Of a stretch of 64,000 bases of DNA, positions 20,301 through 34,541 are shown one piece after another. Source of the stretch: Ridgeia piscesae (Eukaryota > Annelida > Polychaeta > Sabellida > Siboglinidae); NCBI GenBank assembly GCA_025642075.2, contig JAODUO010000957.1, positions 1-64,000 on the forward strand, in the 5' to 3' direction. Below the pieces are notes generated by a model. That model was not told the DNA's origin. It saw nothing but the letters and a program-made list of their open reading frames with translations, and did no database searches. Position numbers and translations under genes: made by a program. Each line of letters begins with the position of its first letter. Within the stretch, counting starts at the first letter, position 1.

Positions 20301-23300
20301 GGTAGGGTCACAGAGTGCTTTCATCAGAAAAATGGGTTATATAGTCTTGAGCCAGTGTCTAAGTTGACCAATAACACATACCGGAATTGCAACATGTGCA
20401 GCTTTGAGCTTTTAATGAAACATTTTAAGATAATTCAAAAACAATTATATTCCAGTAAAAATTCAATGTAAGCTAACAACACTATTTTTTCTTAAAAAAC
20501 CACCAAGCAGCAATTTGTTCTTTTTGTGATCAAGCTGTATGATTATTTTGATTATCTATTTCAACTGAAATTCTTGAAACATTTCTACGATGAATATTAA
20601 AAATTGCAAAACCTTTTCATTGATGTCTTCCAGGGCTTTATGCAGGATCAAATTTTAGCCAGTCACACTTTTTTTGGTAGACACTATTGAATTTATTTGA
20701 AAGCATAACTGATAATATCTATGGTTTTAGAAGTCCTTCTTTTGCTCCTTTATTTTTTACCCGTCCACCACCTGTCCACCCACAATTCTACCCGTCCATA
20801 ATGGGTTTTACCTATCCAAATGACGGGTGAACGGGTCTCTGCATTGAGTTATGATGCCTTTAAAAAAAGATCCCGTTTACATTTGTCTACAACTTCTCTC
20901 ACACACAGTATAAACTTTAAATGTTTTTTAACATAGCTGCCAATAAATACTAGAGCGATGTACCATTCGCCTCTATGCAGTAGGCGGTGTGACCGAGTGT
21001 GTACATATATTTCACATGGTATATAGCATGCTGTTTTTTCTAGAGGCGATCCACAGTCTATATGCAGGAAATGTGAGGTTACGTAACAGATCGACGCACG
21101 TCCAGAAGATCAGATGTGTTCTTATCGATGAGCGTTTTTCAAACTGAAGAGAAGGCTAGGATATGTTGAATGTCATCTTTGCGTTACATTTTTATGAAGT
21201 TTACATAGTTACGGAACATTGAAAAGATCTAGTATTTTCAGCGTAACATACATTACGGAATACTGGTTTTCAAAAACGGGTTTCGTAACCATATAACAAA
21301 ACCAGTTGAATGGTATACTGGTATACAGTACACAGGTGTAATAAATACACAACAGATGACGCAAACATTGCCTCGACAGGTCGCCCACCTTTGCGGTGCA
21401 GCTCGAGCTGTTGCAATGAGTTCATGGAGACTTTACAAAAGTGGCAGTAGTGAAAGCTTCTCTTCAAGGAGGCTGCAAAGGAAGGTTAGGGCAGTTCCAG
21501 AAAATTTTAATCTGCATATCCCTGGGGGCAATAAAGAGGGTGTCTATAAAAGGGTATGCAATAGCCTTCAGTCTATGTGTCAGTATCAATGCATGATGCA
21601 GCAAAATACTAAACTCATTATAACCACATGACGCAACAGAATACTAAGCTCAATATAACTGCAAATACGTTACAATCTTATCAATTTCAAATGAAAAGAA
21701 TTCTAATTTCGATTGCAGTTGCACCATTAATGATGGTAAAGGATCTTAACTGTATGTTTCAGTAAAGTTTTGTGCTGTCAGAGAATTTCTGATGTTGTGC
21801 TACATTTTCAAAATGTGGAATACAAGGATGCTACTCTCTGTGACAATCACTACATAAATGATGACCACAACTCTCAGTTGTGTGTTTGGAAAGGTTTTCT
21901 GGTGTGAGACAATTCTTGTTATTATGCCGTCTCTTACTGAGTAAAAGATTATATCTCGGAGACAGAATTCTAAGTGTAAGACCCAGATAATTTGTTATAG
22001 CCTTCCCAATATTGCCCCCATTAGGTTGCAGAATTTTCTGGAAGGTGTGTGAAGCAGAGAAGTCAGAGATGACCTAGAGTCAACCAATGTCATACTACAT
22101 CAGTCTTGAGAGAACAATACATTACTGACTGGTTGTCTCAAAATACAATACATGTCATTATTTGGTCTTAAGCACAATACCGTCACACACACATACACAT
22201 GCAAAGTGTCAATACCCTGGATGGTGGCACACGAGGTCTACACATAGACCAGTGTTTCCCCTGCTATATGATGAGCTGGGTGGGCTACCTCACCGAAAAT
22301 ATGCCAAAACGGTCACCTTATAGCTACTTCCTGTCTCTACTGACTATTTTACAAGTATTACATGTTTACAAGTATTACATGTTTACATGCTAACTTGTAA
22401 TTTATTTCCCCACTATATGCCAGAGAATAGGGAACACACTTTGTAATGACGTTATTTTTAAAAATAGTTCCGTGGTATATGCAGACTGTTGCATCACACC
22501 TCCAGCATTTGCTCAACTAATCCTACCAAGACCATCATTTGACCCGGGGAAACACTGATAGATGCAGAATACAATTCCCTGAAGTGATTTGTATCTGACA
22601 TGTCAGAAGATTATGTAAATTTGTTCAGTTTGTTGCATGCTTTCTCACTTTGTCGCAATGACATATTCAACTGATCAAGCATTTGTTAAACATTCAACAC
22701 TGTTCAGAGCCTACCCATTTATTCATTGTGTTTGACATGACGAGATGACCTTGACCTACCTGCATGTTGCGTTTCATCTTTCTCGGCCGACTTTGCACGC
22801 TTGATGTGTCTTGTGCCTCGGAAATGTTCGGTCGCTTGAGCATCGGAGTTGAACGTGATATCACAGACAGTACATGTAATTTCGGTTGTTTTTCGTTTCC
22901 GTGACAACCGCCCCATAATGTTGTCCATCACCGCCTTTGAGACCGGGTCGTCGTTCGTCACCGAACTCTGACCCGACATGGCATAATCGGTGCTGCCACC
23001 TGGAATGGAGACCGAACTCTGATATAGCACTGAGTGCTGGCCGCCACCACCAGGCGCAGGAGTAGCTTTGTTAGTGTGATAGTACATCGTCATTTCGTTC
23101 ACCTCTGCTGCCCCCTGTTGGCCATTACACACACCATCTACAGCCGCACCGCTGCCGTATGTTAGTTCGTTCCCGTAGAATGCGCCGAGTCCGTTAGAGA
23201 GTAGGCGGGTGCCATTTGAAGCGATGTTAGGGGGATGAGCCGCGAGAGAATTCTTGTAGTACATATTCAATCCACCGACGGCGTTTCCCGCATATAATCC

Positions 23301-26300
23301 ACCAGATAGTCCATTGCTGTACCCCAGCATTGCCATACCGTGGGCAGTGGGAAGTGTCCCCGCAGTGCTGGGGTACACACCAGGCGACCCTGTTGATGCT
23401 GACATAAGCGATGGGGTTAGTAAGCCAGAAGCACTGGTGGGGTTAATAAGATTCGCTGACGGGGTGTAAGGCATGAGAGCAGCGGCTGACGGTGCGAACT
23501 GTTGGGGGGCGTACGGTGCGACAGGGGGCGACAGAGGTAAACAGGGGGAGGGGAGCCCAGTGAGGGGGCTAGCAATGTCCTGAGAACTACCATCAATACC
23601 CAACAGAGACGAGCGGTCGGCCAGGCGCCCGGCCGCCGCGCCGTATGTTTGGTATTGATGCTGAAGCTGCATCATAGAATGCATAAAGAAGCCAGCAGAG
23701 GGCGTCTTGCTATGTACAACATCAACATCGCGATTTGCCCCGATGCCGTTGTAACCCCGCGTGTTCGTCTTACCCCACCCGCTTGTGTATCGGTTGTTTT
23801 TCCCCTGATTCCCCCTCCAAACTGAAACCTGTCTGCTGTAGTCACCCGAAGAACTATACGCATTTTCCCGTCTGTGTTTCTCCCGACCGCCACTATTGGC
23901 ACCACTGTCTGTTTTTGTGTCGCTGTTTTGCTGTGAACTAGACTGAGTGGTATTCTGGCCATCAGCCGATTCTGTTGAGCGTGTTGTGGCTGTTGTAAAC
24001 TGATGTGGCAGTGGGGAGCTGTTTGATTGTTCCTTGCCATTGTGTTCATGTGATGCAGCTTCATCTGGTTCAGGGCTGTCTTTATCTGTGGATGTCTGCA
24101 CGGCTAAAGATGCCTCACATTCAATGTTGGTGGCAGTAGCTGTCGTGTCTGTCTCTGTAGTTGCACATGTGTCCTTACCTGAAAAGAAAGAGTGCATTTA
24201 CAATAACATTACAACATTATTTTGTCTGGCCTGCAACGAAGTGAAAAATATGTAGCTCGAAAAAATAAATCGAGCTTCATATTTAATATTGTGACTGTGA
24301 TGTCTACATGTTTTAGAATTAAGAGTTTGACTGAATGCATTTATAATCCGAAGAGACAAGTCAAACAACGTCTCTTATTTGATTGTCAATTTAATTGGTT
24401 ACCTTGGTTTAGACCAGTCATCTTTGTCGTGGAAGAAAGTGAAAGTACAAGTGACAAACAGTGGTATCACATTACGGAGCCTGGATAATCGATAATTACC
24501 CTAGCTCCTCAAACAGCATGTAACATCATCGACAATTGGTCTAAATCAAAATCACTACTTCCAGAAGGCAATGAGATGACTGGATGACAATGTGGTATGT
24601 ATAGGTTTCAAGCTCTGTAATATTCTGTATCTGTACAACAATTGGCAAATCCCAGCTGGGTATCACAGCCAAGGGGTACTACGACTGACCTTTCATCTGA
24701 GGCACAAGAGAATGATCCTACCCCCTATGCACAAACCCCTCCAGTTACCCCAGCATCCGTGGCAACAGTGTAGCTGAAGGCATGGGTCATGTCTACCTGC
24801 CACATCCTGTCTACGAATGCACCTGCCTGGGCCCACTCCCAGCCACAGAAAGGTGTTGGTTACATCAAACACTCTGTCCCTAATTCGAGGGAGCAGGTGA
24901 CACATGGCAGCCAGCTGGCAGAACTCCCGGTGTAGGTATGTTGAGGTACACTTCCTGGCATCTGGGCAGGTGTGCCGAGCGTGTGCGTGTGGTTACTGTG
25001 TTTGCCTCCAGGCGGTGCACACCTCCGCATCTGTAGACGGCATCGAAGCATTCTCTAGATCGCTCCCAATTAGCCATTAATGCGGCGATGCAAAGCTGCT
25101 GTTTTCCGGTGCCAGCTTCTGTTTAGCGGCTGAACCCTGCTGATGCCCGTTGCAATGTTTAGATGACTGTTTTGAACTGATATTTGTAGTTGATGTAACT
25201 AAATGAGTGCATGGACTTTACCAATAGTCATGTATGGAGTTGTGTACATATTAGGACATCCCTGATCCACTAATATTGTTGTTTTCTAGTTGTTTTCAGC
25301 TATCAACAACATGCCATCAACTGACTAGTCTGTGTTTTGGTAAGAATGTTAGGATACTGCAGACTCGTTCAACTAATCAGCCTTTTTCAGAATATTATCA
25401 CCAAATCAACCTTCTATGCTGGCACCAAAGCTTGTTACTACCAGTGATTGTCAATTAGTCATCCTCAGCAGCTCTTTATGAAACAAATTGAGACCAGATT
25501 GCCATTAATGTCATCTCCAAGTCCTGCGGGGTATACAGCCCCTAATGTTGAGAGCCAAGTGTTTACAACAAACATACCATGCCTGTTCAGTTTGGGTTTT
25601 GAACTTGGTGCTGGGCAGTTGGCATGGCATATAGATGTGCTAACCTTGTACATGATCAAACTCCTGTGGCAGACAAAAACAAACAAGTCCACCTTCTCAC
25701 CCAAAGGCTGTGTCCTGGTGTCATCAATAATAACTTGTCATATTGTATCTTGGTGTCATCTGTGTTGATACATTTTGCAGCCTAGTTTGTGTAATGTTCA
25801 CCAGATGGCAGCACAACATGCCACTTCAAGAGTCCTTGCCAGTCAAGTGACACGAGGGTCCAAATAGCTGTGACGACAGTTATCCACAAGACTGCCCAAC
25901 ACAGGACAATATGCCTACTACCTGGTATTACTTGGCAAATATAATTAGTAGTGGGATACACTCGTGTCTTTTTCATTGAAAGTCAACAGTGAGCTCATGC
26001 AAAGCTATACATTTACCTCCCCCATGTGAGAACTTTCACTTTCCTTGGCATGGGAAAACATGGTGGAGTCTGAGACTGCCAAAGTGTGATACAGCATGGT
26101 GCTCTACCTGTTAGGCCATAGTACAATGGCTTGAGATATCACCACACAAAAGAACAACAATCTGATTGTTATACAATTATACAATTTGACCACACAACCA
26201 CAATTCAATGTTTCAGTCATCTTCTTGGCACTGTAATTTTAACTTAGTATGTTTCAATATCTACACTGTATTTCAAAAGAATAACTGCATCCCAAGGTAC

Positions 26301-28016
26301 TATGTTCTTTCTGTTATAAGTGTACTGTTGATGTGTAGGTCACCATCCTGTAGCCTGTAGTCAGCATCATACCAACCTTCTCGTGTTGCCGACCACATTT
26401 CTAAATAGTTTATTTATTATTAGTATTTGCACTTTCGCATTGCAGACATGAATAACTAAACCATATCTCGTGTTTGTACCATTCCATATCCCGACGACTA
26501 TTTTGAGTAAAATAAATACGTATATAAATAATTGAGTTTATTTATCTCCAGAAAAATCACACATGTATGATGTATGTAAAAAACTATATAATGTAGTCAT
26601 TGTTCTAAACAAGCATGAACACTTTATTTTGCTCACAACAGCCATGGCTGTAGGATATTTTTTGTTAGATTCCAATCCACCGTCACCACATGAGTTGGCA
26701 TCATAAGGGGCCTACTCTTGACATTCTCTGCTCTTATTTACACCCGAGACAGACACACACTTGTTTCAGGAGACCGTCAATTTTAAGTGGACATCATTTC
26801 CTGTCAATACAACCACAAATGCTGGCATTCAGAGATCCTGTGGGCTGGAAAATATTTCATACATGAGACATGTGTGAAATATTTGATTCCTGGGAAATAC
26901 TACACTAGATATTACACTACTTTGTCTGAATGGCATCCAGGTTATCAGATCGGATGTCAGCGACGTAACAGGAGACCATGCATATCCAGACATGCCAACA
27001 CATGTGGGTTACTACCAATCATTACTCAGCGTAATATTTCACGAGTTAACAAGATCATCTACACAGACAGACCAGACCCACCATCTCGCAGACGGGGTGT
27101 GGGGTGATGGCAAGTGATGGCCCCATTTCTATGGAATACAAACAACATGATACTCCCAAATCATACACTATATATTTATTATATTGATACACCAATTTTT
27201 TAGGGTTGTATGTGCATTTCCTCCCAGGTGTCAAGTTCGTTCACATCTTTCTACTCTCATTCGTTCCTTTTGGACCAATGGCCTCCAATCTACTAACTGA
27301 ATGTATTTGAGAGAACACAGCAACAGTTATTTGTTTCTACTGACATTGTTTTATGTGCCCTGCTTTTTTCCACGTTTTCTACTACTTGAAAGAACTGAAT
27401 TGTTGCCAAGCCTCCAGATGGTGCCACCTCAAGCACACATTTAACTGCTCTTTGTGTGAGTTTACGCTAGCGTTGTGTACTATTAGTTACATATTCAGGT
27501 GTAGGTGATTGATTATTTTTGATCGATCAATTTTTCTTTCTATAATGAGTTAATATCACTAACATATCTACAGGGGAGGAGCTTATGACCCTCTCTTTGG
27601 GATTAGCTTACCACATTTTGTGATATATGTGATATATAGCATATTGTTATTTAACTTGTGAATACATTTGAATTAAATTAAAAGGTTTCAATGCAATAAA
27701 CTGAAATCTGCTGAGCTGCAATCCAGGTGGAAAATGATGCCTTGGATTGACTGTGATCAGTGCTCATCTTGGGTCACAGAAGTGTAATTAAATACTCAGT
27801 ACATGTCTTCTTTCTGTGTTTATCTTCTTCAGTCCTTGTATATTTATATACTGCAGACTGTATGAGATCTTCTTACAACTACCAGATTCTAGCTAGGATC
27901 ACAGCTCAACTGATGCCATCTTAATACAAGCCACCAGCAGCTGTTCATTATACCAAGACATGGATGAATGAAGTCTATCTCTCCCATAGATATAACTCTG
28001 TCATCTCTCCACACTG

Positions 28017-28047
<31 letters not shown>

Positions 28048-28131
28048 CGTGCGTGCGTGTGTGTGTGCGTGCGTGTGTGCGTGTGTGCGCGTGTGCACAC
28101 GCACACACATGTATTGTATGACATATTTATA

Positions 28132-28189
<58 letters not shown>

Positions 28190-31100
28190 TATGTATATAT
28201 ACTTGATATTATATATATATATAATTATATAGTATATATATATATATACTTGATATTATATATATCTATATATTATGTATTTTACCTATACTTCAGCAAA
28301 CCACAATCACATAGCATACACTGCTACCATCTTGCTGGGTACACAAAGAAGGTGTAAGGCTTGTACTAGTGCCATTATAATAATTATAATTTTTTTAAAT
28401 ATTTTATTAATTTAATAGCAGATAAATTTTAGTTGGTCATTTCTAAAAGCACATTTAAGAAATACTTTGTGAATTAACAATATTTCACTCTTTATTAACA
28501 TACAGTGTATATGCAAAATAGCATGCCACGCAATATCTGTAACACTACATCTACATGACTTTTGTGTTCTTGTATTTAGACCACTATTAATAAATTATGA
28601 AAATACAGATTGTATAATGTTCTTAAGACTTACAAAATATCCTCTTCACTGCGTTATGTTGCAAATACATGAAACTGTGTTCACAAGTCTTTAAATTTTA
28701 TCAGGGTAAACAAAAACACCACACCATTCACAGTCCAGTTTAAATGGTGTGAAGGTGTAGCTGTGTTTATGAACATTGGCTGGGGTCAACCCACCCCTCC
28801 AACTGGACATAACAAGGAGCTTACAGTGTGGACAAAGGCCACTAACTGCCTGCACTTTGACCCACCTGGAAACCTGAGAGGACACAGCCTGGGAGAGACT
28901 GGACAGCTGAGTTCTCATCTACTCACATCTACTCACTGGTCAAGCACAAGTGAGGAACTGACCAGGTCACATTGCTCACTGAGCCTACTTGGTTCTTCAA
29001 AGACGCCACAGCCATCAGTATTACTGCTGCATTCTATGTTTCATAAAATATGAGGTCTACTGTCCAAGCAGCATCGTAAAGGCCTACAGTCCTAAGTTTT
29101 GTAATTCTCTACCCTAAGTGAGTACAATATTTAGCTTCAGACATGAAAACGTGTTGTTATATGTGGTGTGTTTGTTGTAGTCTATTTTCATTTGTTCAGT
29201 TTGCATAACGTCTGTGCTTAGCCAATGCACACACAAAACTACACCATCCTCGCAATCCAGGGGTCATTGTACCAAGCTACAGTCTCCCCTCCCCTGGCTA
29301 CAGTACCCCTCCCCTGGCTACAGTACCCCTCCCCTGGCTACAGTACCCCTCCCCTGGCTACAGTACCTCTCCCCTGGCTACAGTACCACTCCCCTGGCTA
29401 CAGTACCCCTCCCCTGGCTACAGTACCCCTCCCCTGGCTGGTCATCTCCGCAAATCATGGAAGTAAGCAGAGTTGAACTAAAAAAATCATAGCAACTGAC
29501 TTTGTCATTCGCTACTGTGTTAGCCGTGAGAACAGCACAAATATCCACCCACATTTTAAGACAGACACATGACTGGTGGGAATCCCAGTATAATGATCCA
29601 TTCATATCATAAACATTGCCTGTAACACAAGCAGCATGTGGCTGAAATCACACAAAATTATATCACATGACCAGAGGCTGGCCACTCTCCTCATTGGCTT
29701 AAATTAAAAGAGGACTTTTTGTAAGGGCACGTGCCAAGGGTGGTGAGAGTGATGTAGTTAGCTGCAGCAGTCTATGGCAGCAAGGATGAACTACAGGGTA
29801 CACACAAAGAACGCAGCAGAGAATGCCAAGAAACAGCTCCAAACCTGTAACCTTGCTGTTCTATGTCACTGATGAATTTATATTATACTGTCATCTTGCA
29901 GTGGGTCTGGGGTTGATCCAACAGATGTATATATTGTAGAGGGTAATGAGCAGGACATATTACGTGGACATCACATCGCAGCCAATGGCTAAAAAGTAAA
30001 CAAAACTTATGCATATTTTCACTGACATGTTTGTAGATTTTGAAACAATGGCCCATGGGTGAAATTAAAAACTCTAAATCTACCAATGACACTATCACTG
30101 TCATGCCTACCAAAATGTAAGCCCCACTCAAGCAACACTGATGAGAATATCGCAGTATGTTCATGCAGATAGAAACCACCGACACAAAGTTATTAGACAG
30201 CCCCACTGTTTCATAAAATATGAGGTCTATTGTGCAAGCAGCATCGTTAAGGCTAACATAAGTCATAAGTTTTTGTAATTCTCTACCCTAAGTGAGTACA
30301 ATATGCAATAAATTGAATATGTTACATAATACATAACCACCTTCTGTGTGTTCTTCCTGTAGTACCAGGAGAAAGTAACCAACTGTTTCACTCATAACTA
30401 TGCAAACAGGCAAAAAGGAGTAAATTACCTGTGTTTTGCGCCTGTAGAAGATTGAATTGAAACCTGCTGTGTCCCAGACACAGCTTGGATGCTAATAAGG
30501 TTTTGAGCTTGCTTGGCATTGTGGTTACAAGACAGGTTTAATTTACTGAGAAATGGGAGCAAAGTGACACAATGTATCTTGGGGTAAGTCAATGTGACTG
30601 TATCTGATGAAAAACCCTGACTTGACACGAATGTGTAGTGATTAGGCGTGACACTGTGCACCCATTGTCCTGGCTCTGACAGTTCATGGCCAGACATATG
30701 CAAGGGGAGGTAGGACCCTGTTACATTGTGTTATCACCCCCCCATATAACATCACATTCCCTACTTCACACCCCCTACTACTTCACACCCCCTACTACTT
30801 CACACCCACTACTACTTCACACCCCCTACTCCTTCACACCCCTACCCCATTGCACCCCTACAATATTGCATCCCCGGTGTCATCAAACCCTCTGCTACAT
30901 GTACATCACACCCCTTTTGCATTGCACCCCCTATTACATCACACTGGTTTTTTACATCACACCCTAGAGATATCATACCCCCACTACATCACACACCCCA
31001 TGGGAACATCACAGCCCTGCAACCTACTACATCACATTGTCTGACATCACACCCCTCCATCACACCCCAGTATTACGTCACACCCTCACCTGTCACTTTG

Positions 31101-34100
31101 GAGTATCCAAAATGTGCATATAAAATAACATTCATTAACTAAAAAAAAGCAGATTATCAAATCAAAAAACCTGTTTTTCAGATTCAATAGGCAACCATAT
31201 GGCACAATTCTTGACGATAATAATGCAAATGCCACACCGAAATCCTGCTTACTTGATGGACTGTTGGTGGGTAATTGCTTGGTTCAAATTCAATAAATGC
31301 TGTGTGCTCAGGCCATCTCTAGTGGCACATTAGGAAGCTCTTACCAAGGCAGATAAGGAAGGGGTGGTGAGATTAGAGGGGGTGAGATTACAGGGTGGGA
31401 GTGAGTGAGGGGTGAATCAGTGGGTGTAATGAGTAACATGTCGGTGGCCAGGGTTATTTATTTTTCATGGGGTTGCTAACATCCAGTGTATATCAGAAGC
31501 ATGCAGGAAACCCATAAACCTGCTTAATTCAGACAACTATGGGTCATAATGTATTTGAACATCACCAGTGTAAGAATTGTGCACTGCACTGCAGTGAGAT
31601 TGCTGGACTGTTGTTTGGAGGAAGCAGGGTGTGAATGCTGGTGCTGACCAGGCTGTGGCTTGGCAGCTGTGTCAATACTGGAGAGTAATTTTATTCCCTT
31701 TATGTGGGACAACTCTACCAACAACATTTGTGACACAGAGACATGGCTAGTTTGCTGAAAACACAAGTCAGATATATGTTTGTATGTGAGCTTAAAAGTA
31801 AGCCAACTCTTTATGTATAACTAGCACAAAATAATTCCAATACAATAGTATACAATGTCATCACAGTTATACACGTTATAACAAACACACAGACTGACAG
31901 CAAAGGTGGGGGAACCAACCACACGCAGGTGGTGGAAACCCACCATATGAACTACTCTAACAAAGTATGCTAGTTATAGGTTCTAAGCAAGGGGAAAGCG
32001 TTTGGACATGAGCACATGTCCTCGCCCTAAAACCCCTTGAAAGTGCACTCGTAGTAGACAAGTGTATTAAATAAATCGACAATGTAAGAAATGATATACA
32101 AGACAATGATCTCCTACAGTCAATACAATAAAGTAGTAGACACGTGGTAACAAAATACTAGTGTATTTGCAATTATGTAACAATAAAACGGCATAGATCA
32201 AAACCAGTTAGAAATACCCAGGTGACGATGGGGTAGGAGGGTGGGAAATTCGCGACGATAGTATTAAACCACAAAATGATAAATGTCGCATTAAACTGAA
32301 CCTCGTAACGTAATTTTTCAACACAAATCGAGAGCGAATCTGATATTTACCTTTTCAAGCTCGAGAAATATCGAGAAGGAGGCTGGACACTGATTGGATG
32401 AGTTTGTCAGCGTCCTAATTTATTATGTTTACCGTATACACCTGAATATAAGCTCTGGTTTTGTTGCCCACATAAATGCCTTTTGAGTTTCATTCAAAAG
32501 GTGTTTTTATGTTTTCTGTGTCTTTCAGAAAAAATGCAGTCAGCCATTGGTCCCTTCTATCTAGTGACACAGGAAAAACATCCAATGCAGGGAAATGGTA
32601 AAATATACAGGGTGTATATCACGGACTCACTTAGCTGTGATCTAATTCATTTTGAACTAATAATTGTTGTATAATATGCCCCCACCAAGGACATCAAAGT
32701 GACATTGAGGGGTGTACTGTGACAGGGTTGCAGGATTCCACACTGGTTAGACATAAAACACCTAGAATCTAAAGGTGAACCAAGTTTGAACCAAAATAAA
32801 ATATCTCTGCTTTGATCATTCATTCATTTCATTTTGTGGGGGGTCTAACTCAAAGTGTTTTCTTTTCCAATCCCCAAACTGTTTGATCAGTTTTATTCAA
32901 ACTCAATTAGGAATTGGATACTTGTGTGATTACATATGTGTGGTTGAGTGTTAGAGTCTGTGAGTAAACGTGGGTAACCACACTAGTTGTAGTGAGTAAC
33001 TACCCCACATGTGAGAGGTAGGTGCAGTACACTGACAGTGACAGGGCACCCACTCACCCCTGCCAGGACACCCAACCTCTCCCTCTTCCCCCTCCCTTGT
33101 CTGTCTGCCTGCTCTCTCCCAATTAGACACAATTACTGATACATGCCCCAGCCAGGGATGTGAGAACCCTGACAAGATCCCTCCTGGTGTAGCCTAGTTG
33201 GCCATTCCCTTCAACAAAGCGGTCATTCACGTTTACTGAATCTCATCTTTATTCATTTAAACATCCACTCTTTCAATGTATGCTGGTTAAAAAAACTCAC
33301 AATTTTGATCAGCATTTTATTTCTGGAATAGATAATATCAATCTAGTATGTAAGAAACTTAATTCTGGCTGTTACTAGTATAACAGTATAACAGTCTGCT
33401 CTTGCTGAATGGCAAGATGACAAAATGAATCCGATCTGTGGCATTATCTGGTTGATAACCGCCTGACTTTGACACTAGGTGACTACCTTGACTTCTCCAT
33501 TCAGGTGGCCGTGTCTGTGAATTTGTGATGGACATTAAATTAATGACAGCTAACAGGGATTAGACACACTTGATAATTCATTCAAGGATGTTAGGATCAA
33601 CTTCCCTGCCAATAATGGTGCTATTGTTGGAGTGGGACTGTCAAAAGAGCTTACAGGTGGCACACCCCTACAGGTGGCATAGCTCGACTGAGGTTTAGGT
33701 GAGGGCAGTTCAACTTTTTATTCTGTCCACCAAGGTTTTAGAAGGGATTGAGGCATCGTAAGTGAGAAAGTACACAACCACTGGTCATGTGCTGTACATG
33801 CTTCTGTAAATGATTGGTCACTTTAATGGCCCCTAATCAATTTAACATGTCTGCGACTCCCATTTTGATCTGCCCTAGTCTTCATTATGAAACGCTGGTT
33901 CATTTGTTCCACTACTTTTACAAACCCTGGTAGTTTTTACATTTTTTTACAAAATAAAACACACAATTTTGTAGCCTATTTGACCCTTGAAATTGGTTTA
34001 GAATTGTTACCCTTTTCTTGTTCTACTTTTGTGAAAATCTGCATAAAACGAAAGTTAATACAAATGTTCATCCACTGGTCCTGTACATTGTTTTAATATA

Positions 34101-34446
34101 ACACTTAAAAAGTGTCATTCACCTATAATGATTGTCTTTTCAATTATTTCATGTTAGCCGTACATGTTAGTACAGCGTAGGTGTATAATGAATGACAAGC
34201 ACAATGAACTAACTTCTAAAGCATGCAACACTTCATTACCATCACCAAATGCACATACAAAATTTGTGTCAGTGACTAACTTACGGGTAACATGTGTTCC
34301 TAGTCATAAATGGTATCCATAAATCACATTCTGAGATAGAAGTAGGCTTCAGAACCATAATCTCAGACACAAACTAGTCAACCACGGTAGGCATGCTACC
34401 TACTTTAGTTAGCAGCAATACAGTCAAACACCATTAAAAAAATTGA

Positions 34447-34541
<95 letters not shown>

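Larger units (their letters stand above)
16972..21388 (-). other. Intron 4 of ZNF385-like gene (4.4 kb)
   Basis: Intronic DNA between exons 4 and 5. It holds an (AT)n block (17131-17380), a degenerate 40-bp minisatellite (17395-18380), an L2-like tail (19829-19915) and two copies of an unclassified repeat (19372-19690 and 20632-20860). No independent gene is recognised. Confidence 0.7.
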
